DNA from: Streptomyces kronopolitis
GTDB taxonomy: Bacteria > Actinomycetota > Actinomycetes > Streptomycetales > Streptomycetaceae
Assembly: GCF_014646275.1 (NCBI RefSeq)
Contig: NZ_BMND01000021.1
Coordinates: 62,001 to 126,000, forward strand
Reading direction: 5' to 3'
Length of the DNA stretch: 64,000 bases
A program made the position numbers and the translations under genes. Within the stretch, counting starts at the first letter, position 1, and each line of letters opens with the position of its first letter. The notes under the pieces were generated by a model. The model worked only from the letters and a program-made list of their open reading frames with translations. It was not told where the DNA came from and ran no database searches. Positions 42,158 to 49,587 of this stretch are shown one piece after another.

Positions 42158-42982
42158 ATGGATCTGAACACGGTGCGCGACATCTGCGACGCCCGGCGGC
42201 ACGCCCCCTGGCGCACCGGCGACGCCTGGCTCGGGGGCGGCACCTACCTCTTCTCCGAACCGCAGCCGCATCTGCGGCGCCTGGTGGACCTGAGCCGGAT
42301 GGGCTGGCCGCCGCTGACCCGGCTGCCGGACGGCTCCCTGGAGATCGCCGCCACCTGCACCATCGCCCAGCTCTCCGACTTCGCGCGGTCCTACGACGCC
42401 CCGGCGGCACCGCTGTTCGAGCAGTGCTGCCGCGCCTTCCTCGCCTCGTTCAAGATCTGGAACATGGCCACCGTCGGCGGCAACCTCTGCAACGCGCTGC
42501 CCGCCGGACCGATGATCTCGCTGACCGCCGCCCTCGACGGCACCGTGCTGCTCCGCGCGCAGGACGGCTCGCTGCGCCGCCGCAAGGCCGCCGACTTCGT
42601 CACCGGCGCCGGCCGCAAGGACCTCCGCGAGGGCGAACTCCTCCGCTCGGTCACCCTGCCCGCCCGCGCGCTGCACTGCCGCACGGCCTTCCGGCAGGCC
42701 TCCCTCTACGGGCTCGGCCGCTCCGGCGCCCTGGTCATCGGCGCCCTCGACCCGCAGGACGGCTCGCTGGCGGTGACCCTCACCGCCGCCACCGTACGGC
42801 CGTTCCACCTCTGGTTCCCGCTGCCGCCGTCCGCCGACGAGCTGCGCGCCGCGCTCGACGGGGCCGTCGGCGCGCTCGACTGGTACGACGACCTGCACGG
42901 ACTGCCGGTCTGGCGCCGGCACATGGCGCTGCGGCTGGCCGAGGAGATCCGCCGCGAACTGACCGGGGAGGCCGGGCGATGA
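42158..42982 (+). CDS. Xanthine-dehydrogenase-type FAD-binding subunit
   Basis: The protein is 274 residues from MDLNTVRDICDARRH. It has the CO dehydrogenase flavoprotein fold: GDAWLGGGTYLFSE (FAD loop), CTIAQLSDFAR and the second FAD motif MATVGGNLCNALPAGPM. It carries electrons from the iron-sulfur/molybdenum subunit to NAD or another acceptor. It overlaps the next gene by 4 bp (ATGA at 42979), making a two-gene operon. Confidence 0.92.
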   Translation: MDLNTVRDICDARRHAPWRTGDAWLGGGTYLFSEPQPHLRRLVDLSRMGWPPLTRLPDGSLEIAATCTIAQLSDFARSYDAPAAPLFEQCCRAFLASFKIWNMATVGGNLCNALPAGPMISLTAALDGTVLLRAQDGSLRRRKAADFVTGAGRKDLREGELLRSVTLPARALHCRTAFRQASLYGLGRSGALVIGALDPQDGSLAVTLTAATVRPFHLWFPLPPSADELRAALDGAVGALDWYDDLHGLPVWRRHMALRLAEEIRRELTGEAGR

Positions 42983-45771
42983 GCTTCTCGATCCACGTCA
43001 ACGACCGGCCCTTCGACGCCGAACCGCGACCCGGGCAGTGCCTGCGCACCTATCTGCGCGACCGCGGCTGGTTCGGGGTGAAGAAGGGCTGCGACGCCGG
43101 GGACTGCGGGGCGTGCACCGTGCACGTCGACGGCGAGCCCGTCCACAGCTGCCTCTACCCGGCCCGGCGCGCCGAGGGCCGCTCGGTCACCACCGTCGAG
43201 GGGCTCGCCGAGCCGGGAGGCGAACTCCATCCCGTGCAGCAGCAGTTCCTCGACGCCCAGGGCTTCCAGTGCGGCTTCTGCACCGCGGGCTTCCTGATGA
43301 CCACCGCGAAACTGACCGAGGACCAGCTGGCGGACCTGCCGCGGGCCCTGAAGGGCAACCTCTGCCGCTGCACCGGCTACCGGGCGATCGAGGACGCCGT
43401 CCGCGGGGTCCGGCACGTGGAGGCGCCCGGCCCGGGGCGGTCGGTCGGCCGCAGCCCGGGCGCGCCGGCCGGACCGCAGGTGGTCACCGGCACCGCCCGC
43501 TACACCTTCGACGTCGAGATCGAGGGGCTGCTGCACATGAAGCTGCTGCGCTCCCCGCTGGCCCACGCCCGGATCGTCTCCCTCGACACCTCCGCGGCGC
43601 TGCGGGTCCCCGGCGTGCACGCCGTCCTCACCCACCACGACGCCCCCGAGCGGCTGTTCTCCACGGCCCGGCACGAGCACCCCACCGAGGACCCCGACGA
43701 CACCCGGGTGCTGGACGACGTGGTGCGGTTCGCCGGGCAGCGGGTCGCGGCCGTGGTCGCCGACAGCGAGGCGGCCGCCGAGGAGGGCTGCCGCCGGATC
43801 GTCGTGGAGTACGAGGAACTGCCCCATGTCCTCGACCCGGAGGAGGCGATGCGGCCCGGCGCCCCGGTGCTGCACGCCAAGGGGCCCGAGAGCCGGATCG
43901 CCCGGCCGGAGAACAACGTGGCCGGCGAGGTGCACGGCGAGACCGGCAGCGTCGCCGAGGGCCTCGCGCGGGCCGACGTCGTGTACGAGGGCACCTTCCG
44001 CACCCAGCGGGTGCAGCACGCCAGCCTGGAGACCCATGGCGCCGTCGCCTCCTTCGAGCCCGACGGGCAGGGCGCCGAGCGGATCGTGGTCCGCTCCAGC
44101 ACCCAGGTCCCGTTCCTGACCCGCCGCGCCCTGTGCGCGCTGTACGACCTCCCGCCGGAAGGGGTGCGGGTGGTCGCGGGCCGGGTCGGCGGCGGCTTCG
44201 GCGGCAAGCAGGAGATGCTGGTGGAGGACATCGTGGTGCTGGCCGTGATGCGGCTGCGGCGGCCGGTGAAGCTGGAGTTCACCCGCGCCGAGCAGTTCTT
44301 CGGCGCCACCACCCGGCACCCGTTCACCATCGGCGTCACGGCGGGCGCCACGCGCGACGGGACCCTGACGGCGCTTCAGCTGCGGGTGGTCGCCAACACC
44401 GGCGCCTACGGCAACCACGGCCCCGCCGTGATGTTCCACAGCGTCGGCGAGTCGATGGCCGTCTACCGCGCGCCGCACAAGAAGGTCGACGCCTACTCCG
44501 TCTACACCAACTGCGTCCCGGCCGGTGCTTTTCGCGGCTACGGGCTGGGCCAGGTCACCTTCGCGGTGGAGTCGGTGATGGACGAGCTGGCCCGCCGGCT
44601 GGACATCGATCCGCTGGTCTTCCGGGAGCGCAACATCATCGGCCCCGGCGAGCCGATGGTCAGCCCCGGCGGCGAGGAGGAGGACCTGCACATCGCCAGC
44701 TACGGCCTCGACCAGTGCCTCCAGGTCGTCCGCGACGCCCTGGCGGAGGACCGCAGCGCGGCAGAAGCCCCGGCGGGCTGGCTGGTCGGCCAGGGCAGCG
44801 CGATGTCGATGATCGCCACCGGACCGCCCGGCGGGCACTTCGCCGACGCGGCGGTCACCCTGCTGGCGGACGGCACCTACGACATCGCGGTGGGCACCGC
44901 GGAGTTCGGCAACGGCACCACCACCGTGCACCAGCAGATCACCGCCGGCGCGCTGGGCACCACCGTGGACCGGATCACCGTCCGCCAGTCCGACACCGAC
45001 GTGGTCGGCCACGACACCGGCGCCTTCGGCTCGGCCGGGACGGTGGTGGCCGGCAAGGCCGTACTACGGGCCGCCAACGGCCTGGCCGAACGGCTCCTGA
45101 CGTTCGCCGCCGAGCACGCCAGGACCCCGCGCAGCCTGTGCCGGCTGCGGGCGGACGCGGTGGAGTGCGACGGGCGTACCGTGCCGCTCAAGGAACTCCA
45201 CGAGGCGGCGCGGCGCGCGGACGTGAGCCTGACGGCGGACGGGCACTGGGGCGGCTCGCCCCGCTCGGTGGCCTTCAACGCCCAGTGGTTCCGGGTCGCC
45301 GTCGACCCCGGCACCGGCGAGATCAGGATCCTGCGCAGCGTCCACTCCGCCGACGCGGGCAAGGTCATGAACCCCCTCCAGTGCCGCGGCCAGGTCGAGG
45401 GCGGCGTCGCCCAGGCACTCGGCGCGACGCTCTTCGAGCAGGTCCTCGTCGACGACCGCGGCAAGGTCGTCACCCCGGCGTTCCGCCGCTACCGGCTGCC
45501 CGCGTACGCCGATGTGCCGCGCACCGAGGTGCACTTCATGCAGACCTCGGACGCCATCGGACCGCTGGGCGCCAAGTCGATGAGCGAGAGCCCGTTCAAC
45601 CCGGTGGCCCCCGCCCTGGCCAACGCCCTGCGCGACGCCACCGGGGTGCGCTTCACCGAACTCCCGCTGCTGCGGGACGCGGTGTGGCTGGCCCTCACCG
45701 AGCATCGCGCCGCCGGTGCCGCCCCGGGCACACCGTCCGGACCGCGCCCGCCACGCGAAGGCGCGAGGTGA
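42979..45771 (+). CDS. Xanthine-dehydrogenase-type [2Fe-2S] and molybdopterin subunits, fused
   Basis: The 930-residue protein joins the small iron-sulfur subunit (about 1-145) to the large molybdopterin subunit (about 160-915). The plant-type cluster ligands are Cys38, 43, 46 and 58; the second cluster has Cys98, 101, 129 and 131. The molybdenum part shows GRVGGGFGGKQEM, AGAFRGYGLGQ and, near the end, GAKSMSESPFNP with the catalytic-region Glu. Hydroxylation of xanthine or a related purine is likely, given the PucR neighbour. The usual order in three-gene systems is separate subunits, so the FeS-Mo fusion without FAD is notable. Confidence 0.93.
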   Translation: MSFSIHVNDRPFDAEPRPGQCLRTYLRDRGWFGVKKGCDAGDCGACTVHVDGEPVHSCLYPARRAEGRSVTTVEGLAEPGGELHPVQQQFLDAQGFQCGFCTAGFLMTTAKLTEDQLADLPRALKGNLCRCTGYRAIEDAVRGVRHVEAPGPGRSVGRSPGAPAGPQVVTGTARYTFDVEIEGLLHMKLLRSPLAHARIVSLDTSAALRVPGVHAVLTHHDAPERLFSTARHEHPTEDPDDTRVLDDVVRFAGQRVAAVVADSEAAAEEGCRRIVVEYEELPHVLDPEEAMRPGAPVLHAKGPESRIARPENNVAGEVHGETGSVAEGLARADVVYEGTFRTQRVQHASLETHGAVASFEPDGQGAERIVVRSSTQVPFLTRRALCALYDLPPEGVRVVAGRVGGGFGGKQEMLVEDIVVLAVMRLRRPVKLEFTRAEQFFGATTRHPFTIGVTAGATRDGTLTALQLRVVANTGAYGNHGPAVMFHSVGESMAVYRAPHKKVDAYSVYTNCVPAGAFRGYGLGQVTFAVESVMDELARRLDIDPLVFRERNIIGPGEPMVSPGGEEEDLHIASYGLDQCLQVVRDALAEDRSAAEAPAGWLVGQGSAMSMIATGPPGGHFADAAVTLLADGTYDIAVGTAEFGNGTTTVHQQITAGALGTTVDRITVRQSDTDVVGHDTGAFGSAGTVVAGKAVLRAANGLAERLLTFAAEHARTPRSLCRLRADAVECDGRTVPLKELHEAARRADVSLTADGHWGGSPRSVAFNAQWFRVAVDPGTGEIRILRSVHSADAGKVMNPLQCRGQVEGGVAQALGATLFEQVLVDDRGKVVTPAFRRYRLPAYADVPRTEVHFMQTSDAIGPLGAKSMSESPFNPVAPALANALRDATGVRFTELPLLRDAVWLALTEHRAAGAAPGTPSGPRPPREGAR

Positions 45772-45957
45772 CCCGCCCCGGCCCCGCCGCCTCCGAGCAG
45801 CCGACCTGACCGCACATACCGCGCAACTGGCCCCTTACCCTTCCCGCCAGCGAGCTGAAGATGCCAATATCCCTGGCATCCGTGATTCGGCGGTGGGCCG
45901 GTCGGGCATCACAGGGAGGCAGCCGCCGCCGCACGGAGCGCCTCAAGGGGGTCTCGC

Positions 45958-46509
45958 ATGAGCCGTCCCGTCCCGCCGTCCCGCGCCACCACCGTCCGCC
46001 GGGCACCCGGCGAATCCGCACCCGCCGTCCGCCCGGCACCTGGCGGAGCCGCACCCGCCCGGCCCCGGCGCCTGCTGATCCGCGGTCAGCTGCGGCGGCC
46101 GCTCGCACTGACCGTCGCGGAGCTGCGGGAGCGGTGGCCCCAGCGGCGCACCGAGGTGGTCTTCGACTGCGCCAAGGAAGGGCTCCGGCGCCACACCTTC
46201 GACGGGCCCCTGCTGCGGGACGTCCTCGACACCGCGCGCCCGGCCTTCGACGCCCGCCGGCGCAAGGACCGCTCCCGCTTCCTGCTGTCCGTCACGGGCG
46301 GGGACGGCCATCACACGGTGCTGTCCTGGGCGGAGATCGACGCCGACTTCGGCGACGCGCCCATCCTGCTGGCCACCGCTCTCGACGGGCACCCGCTCGA
46401 CGGGACGGGCAGCCAGCTCGTGGTCCCCTCCGACCGCTGCGGGGCGCGCTACATCAGCGCGATCACCGCCATCTGGGTCGGCGCCTGGGACCCGACGGAC
46501 CGGGCTTAG
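45958..46509 (+). CDS. Sulfite-oxidase-fold molybdopterin-binding protein
   Basis: This 183-residue protein has the molybdopterin-dependent oxidoreductase domain of the SUOX/YedY fold: LLIRGQLRRPLALTVAELRERWPQ, VVFDCAKEG (the Cys position that ligates Mo in larger members), HTFDGPLLRDVLDTA and LLSVTGGDGHHTVLSWAEIDADFG, ending LVVPSDRCGARYISAITAIWVG. Its length is about that of the core domain alone; the C-terminal dimerisation domain is absent. The first 35 residues are Pro/Ala-rich. It lies in the molybdenum island and may need the nearby ModABC supply. Confidence 0.82.
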   Translation: MSRPVPPSRATTVRRAPGESAPAVRPAPGGAAPARPRRLLIRGQLRRPLALTVAELRERWPQRRTEVVFDCAKEGLRRHTFDGPLLRDVLDTARPAFDARRRKDRSRFLLSVTGGDGHHTVLSWAEIDADFGDAPILLATALDGHPLDGTGSQLVVPSDRCGARYISAITAIWVGAWDPTDRA

Positions 46510-46807
46510 CCTGTCCTTCAACCCGCCATATCCGCCCAGTGCTTCAGCACTGCAGAACTCCAGACTCCAGCACTTCAGATGGAGCATGGCCTACTGGTCG
46601 GCCGTCCGGCGTGGTGCATGAGGGCGGCATGCGGCAGAGCGCTTCGGAGCGAGCATCGAGATCAGCCTTCCCCGCGGCAGCCGGGTGACGATGCTCCGTT
46701 GCCCTCCTGAGCAGGATATGGCCGACTGGCTCAGCGGTTCCCCTCACGTCCCGGTGCTGGGTGTACCCGGGGTGATTTCGACAACGGCGAGGGGCCCCGC
46801 CCCGCCG

Positions 46808-47353
46808 TCACCCCGCTGCCGGCTCCGGGTCCGTGGCCAATCGGGCGTGCGTTTCCACGTCGTAGCGGGCGCCGTCGTAGGTGAGTTTCTGGCGTTCCAG
46901 GCCCTCCACGGGGAAGCCGGCGGAGCGGGCCACCTTGCACGAGGCGGGGTTGTCCACGCGGTGGCCCAGTTCCAGTCGGAAGAGGCCGAGGTCGGTGAAG
47001 GCCCAGTGGGCCAGGGCGCGGCAGGAACGGGACGCGGTGCCGCGGCCCCGGGCGGGCGGGGTCGTCCAGTAGGAGACCCAGCCGTTGGCATGGCGCGGAT
47101 CCACCGGGCCGACCGACACCTGGCCCAGCACGGTGTCCGCGCCGTCGACCACGGCGAAGGCGAAGGCGGACCCGTCGGCCCAGCGGGCAGTCCGCTGGGC
47201 GATCCGCCGCTCGGCGGCCGACGGCGTGTCCACCGGGGTGACGGACTGCGTGCGTATCAGCGGGTCCGCGAACGCGGCCAGTACGGAGGCCGCGTCGCCG
47301 CCGGTCCAGCGGCGGAGCACCAGTCCCGAGGGTGTTTCCACACGGTCGCGCAT
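46808..47353 (-). CDS. GNAT-family N-acetyltransferase
   Basis: The protein is 181 residues from MRDRVETPSGLVLRRWTGGD; an ATG at 47389 would add 12 residues. It is of the RimJ/RimL type: LVLRRWTGGDAASVLAAFADP, AFAVVDGADTVLGQVSVG, the acetyl-CoA loop WTTPPARGRGTASRSCRALAHWAF and the ending FRLELGHRVDNPASCKVARSAGF. It would acetylate an amine, possibly a ribosomal-protein N-terminus or small molecule. It does not appear linked to its molybdenum-related neighbours. Confidence 0.88.
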   Translation of the reverse strand: MRDRVETPSGLVLRRWTGGDAASVLAAFADPLIRTQSVTPVDTPSAAERRIAQRTARWADGSAFAFAVVDGADTVLGQVSVGPVDPRHANGWVSYWTTPPARGRGTASRSCRALAHWAFTDLGLFRLELGHRVDNPASCKVARSAGFPVEGLERQKLTYDGARYDVETHARLATDPEPAAG

Positions 47354-47447
47354 GAGGCGAGTCTCGCGTGCCGAGCCCGGCGCTGTCACCTGGTTCTCCG
47401 GCGGTTCTGCGCACGGACGGACCGCGGCCGCCCGGGCCCGGCCCCTC

Positions 47448-47867
47448 TCAGGCCGTCGCGAGCGAGACCTCCGTCGACTTGATCAGTGCGGTGACCTCCG
47501 AACCGGCCGCGAGGCCCAGGTCGTCGACCGCGTCCCTGGTGATGGCCGCGGTCAGCTCGCCGCCGGCGACGGCGACCTTGACGCCGGCCATCGCGCCGCC
47601 GGTCGCGACCTCGGTGACCGTGCCGGGGATCCGGTTGCGGATGCTGACGCCCTCGACCGCGCGGGTGGCGAGCGCGACCTCGGTGGACTTGATCAGGGTG
47701 CGCACCGCGGAACCCGCCGCGAGGCCGAGCTCCCGCACCGCTTCCAGGGTGATGGCGGCGGTGATTTCCTGACCGCCTTCCAGCCGCACCTTGACGGTTG
47801 CCATGACCTCGCCGGGGGTGACGGAGAGAACGGTGCCGGGAATCTGGTTACGGATGCTCAGGCTCAT
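47448..47867 (-). CDS. Tandem Mop-domain molbindin
   Basis: The protein has 139 residues from MSLSIRNQIPG, with a GAGG site. It consists of two Mop/TOBE domains only: residues 2-68 (SIRNQIPGTVLSVTPGEVM to TLIKSTEVALA) and 74-138 (SIRNRIPGTVTEVATGGAM to ALIKSTEVSLA). Such molbindins store or buffer molybdate in the cytoplasm as hexamers or trimers of tandem units. It is divergent from the HTH-Mop regulator at 48162. Confidence 0.92.
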   Translation of the reverse strand: MSLSIRNQIPGTVLSVTPGEVMATVKVRLEGGQEITAAITLEAVRELGLAAGSAVRTLIKSTEVALATRAVEGVSIRNRIPGTVTEVATGGAMAGVKVAVAGGELTAAITRDAVDDLGLAAGSEVTALIKSTEVSLATA

Positions 47868-48124
47868 GGAATGTGCCTCACCGGGAGGGGAAAACCTGGG
47901 GGTTTCCTGGCGTGGTTTTCTGTTCTGTCGGCGGCACTCTAGTCGCCTTCCGGCCGGTCGCCAGGGCGCACCTCGCGGGCACCGGGGGGATATCCGACGG
48001 CGTCCCACACCGCTGCCGGACGGAGAATTCGTCCGGCATTCACGACGGCCGACCGCCGGCTGCCGTAATGGCCGTCAGTTCCTCCAATGGAGCTGGCATC
48101 TGCCATGGAGCTTCGCCTGATGGA

Positions 48125-48154
48125 TTGCAAATGCGAGCTGCTTTTGCCTATCTT
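48125..48154 (+). promoter_or_regulatory. Promoter of HTH-Mop gene copy 2, leaderless
   Basis: TTGCAA (48125-48130) and TATCTT (48149-48154) are 18 bp apart. The -10 ends seven bases before the ATG at 48162, so transcription should start at or beside the start codon; there is no ribosome binding site, which agrees. Confidence 0.65.
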
Positions 48155-48161
48155 GCTGCAC

Positions 48162-48557
48162 ATGCAGTCCTATACGATCGGGCAGGCGGCGCGGCTCCTG
48201 GGCGTCAGCCCGGACACCGCCCGCCGCTGGGCGGACGCCGGCAGGGTCGCGACCCATCGCGACGACGGCGGCCGCCGCCTCATCGACGGCCGTGATCTGG
48301 CCGCCTTCTCCATCGAGGTGGCGCAGAACGGCACCGGCGAGGACGACACCGCGTACACCTCCGCGCGCAACGCCTTCCCGGGCATCGTCACCGCCGTCAA
48401 GCTCGGCGATGTCGCCGCCCAGGTCGAGATCCAGGCCGGGCCGCACCGCCTGGTGTCCCTGCTGACCCGGGAAGCGGTGGAGGAACTGGGACTGGAGGTC
48501 GGCATGCAGGCCACCGCCCGCGTGAAGTCCACCAGCGTGCACATCGACCGCACCTGA
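48162..48557 (+). CDS. HTH-Mop molybdate-responsive regulator, copy 2
   Basis: The protein is 131 residues from MQSYTIGQAARLLGV, the start dictated by the leaderless promoter. The helix-turn-helix (IGQAARLLGVSPDTARRWADAGRV) is followed by a Mop domain (NAFPGIVTAVKLGDVAAQVEIQAG to ATARVKSTSVHIDRT). It is very like copy 1 at 40007. Being next to modA it is the likely molybdate-dependent repressor of the uptake operon, the job done by ModE elsewhere. Confidence 0.9.
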   Translation: MQSYTIGQAARLLGVSPDTARRWADAGRVATHRDDGGRRLIDGRDLAAFSIEVAQNGTGEDDTAYTSARNAFPGIVTAVKLGDVAAQVEIQAGPHRLVSLLTREAVEELGLEVGMQATARVKSTSVHIDRT

Positions 48558-48703
48558 CCCGGCGCGGCCGTCCCCCGCCCGGAGCGCAACCACCATCCCC
48601 ACCGGCAGGCTGCCCCACCCCAGCGGCGTCGCCCGTCCACGGCGCGGCTTTTCCCAACCACCCGGACGGCACCCGCCGTCCGCGTCCCAAGGAGTCCCGC
48701 CTC

Positions 48704-49507
48704 ATGACCCAGTTCCGCACCGGGCGCCGCGCCGCCGCCGCGATCGTGACCGCCGCCCTCCTCGTCCCGCTGACCGCCTGCGGTGGCAACGGCGACACCA
48801 AGAAGGACGAGGGCGCCACGAAGTCCGGCGGCAGCGCGGCCAAGGCGGACCTCACCGTGCTCGCCGCCTCGTCGCTGACCGACGTCTTCAAGAAGGCCGG
48901 CGCGGTCTATGAGAAGGAACACCCGGGCACCGAGGTGCACTTCTCCTTCGCCGGCTCCCAGGAACTCGCCTCCCAGGTCAAGAACGGCGCCCCCGCCGAC
49001 GCCCTGGTCACCGCCGACACCAAGACCATGGACGGGCTCAAGGCCGACGCCGGCAAGCCCACCGTGATCGCCAAGAACCGGCTGGTGATCGCGACCGGCG
49101 CGGGCAACCCGAAGAAGATCGAGAACCTCAAGGATCTCACCGACAGCAAGCTGAAGGTCGTCCTCGCCGCCCCCGAGGTGCCGGTCGGCCGCTACAGCAA
49201 GCAGGTCCTGGACGCCCAGAAGCTGACGGTCAAGCCGGTCTCGCAGGAGCCCAACGTCCGCGCGGTGCTCAGCAAGGTCGAACTCGGCGAGGCCGACGCG
49301 GGCCTCGTCTACAAGACCGACGCCGCCACCGCACCGGACAAGGTCGACGCGGTCGACATCCCCGATGCGCAGAACGCCGTCGCCTCCTACCCGGCGGCGA
49401 CCCTCAAGTCCTCCCGGCACTCGGCCGCCGCGGCCGCGTTCGTGACGTGGCTGAGCACGCCCGAGGCGCAGAAGATCCTGCGGCAGGCGGGCTTCCAGAA
49501 GCCGTAA
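48704..49507 (+). CDS. modA: Molybdate-binding lipoprotein ModA
   Basis: The protein has 267 residues with a lipoprotein signal peptide (lipobox LTAC, Cys26). The mature part matches ModA: LTVLAASSLTDVFKKAGAVYEKEHPG, then FSFAGSQELASQVKNGAPADALVTAD, and the C-terminal LSTPEAQKILRQAGF. The Ser residues of ASSLT and AGSQ line the oxyanion site. It captures molybdate outside the membrane for the ModBC transporter encoded next. Confidence 0.95.
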   Translation: MTQFRTGRRAAAAIVTAALLVPLTACGGNGDTKKDEGATKSGGSAAKADLTVLAASSLTDVFKKAGAVYEKEHPGTEVHFSFAGSQELASQVKNGAPADALVTADTKTMDGLKADAGKPTVIAKNRLVIATGAGNPKKIENLKDLTDSKLKVVLAAPEVPVGRYSKQVLDAQKLTVKPVSQEPNVRAVLSKVELGEADAGLVYKTDAATAPDKVDAVDIPDAQNAVASYPAATLKSSRHSAAAAAFVTWLSTPEAQKILRQAGFQKP

Positions 49508-49587
49508 CCGGCCGGGCGCGCACCCGGCCCGGCTCCCGCCGCGGACCCGGTGCGCGCCCGCCGCCCGCCCCGAACCCTGGGACCCCG

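Noticed and set aside
46510..46807. Repeated CTTCAG/CTCCAG-like words between the SUOX-fold gene and the acetyltransferase gene
   Set aside because: Short, imperfect and without a consistent unit; no support for a regulatory repeat or mobile-element end.
48170..49420. Minus-strand open frame opposite modA and the HTH-Mop gene
   Set aside because: Shadow frame rich in Gly/Arg/Val without domain; the plus strand has a lipobox and a ModA sequence.
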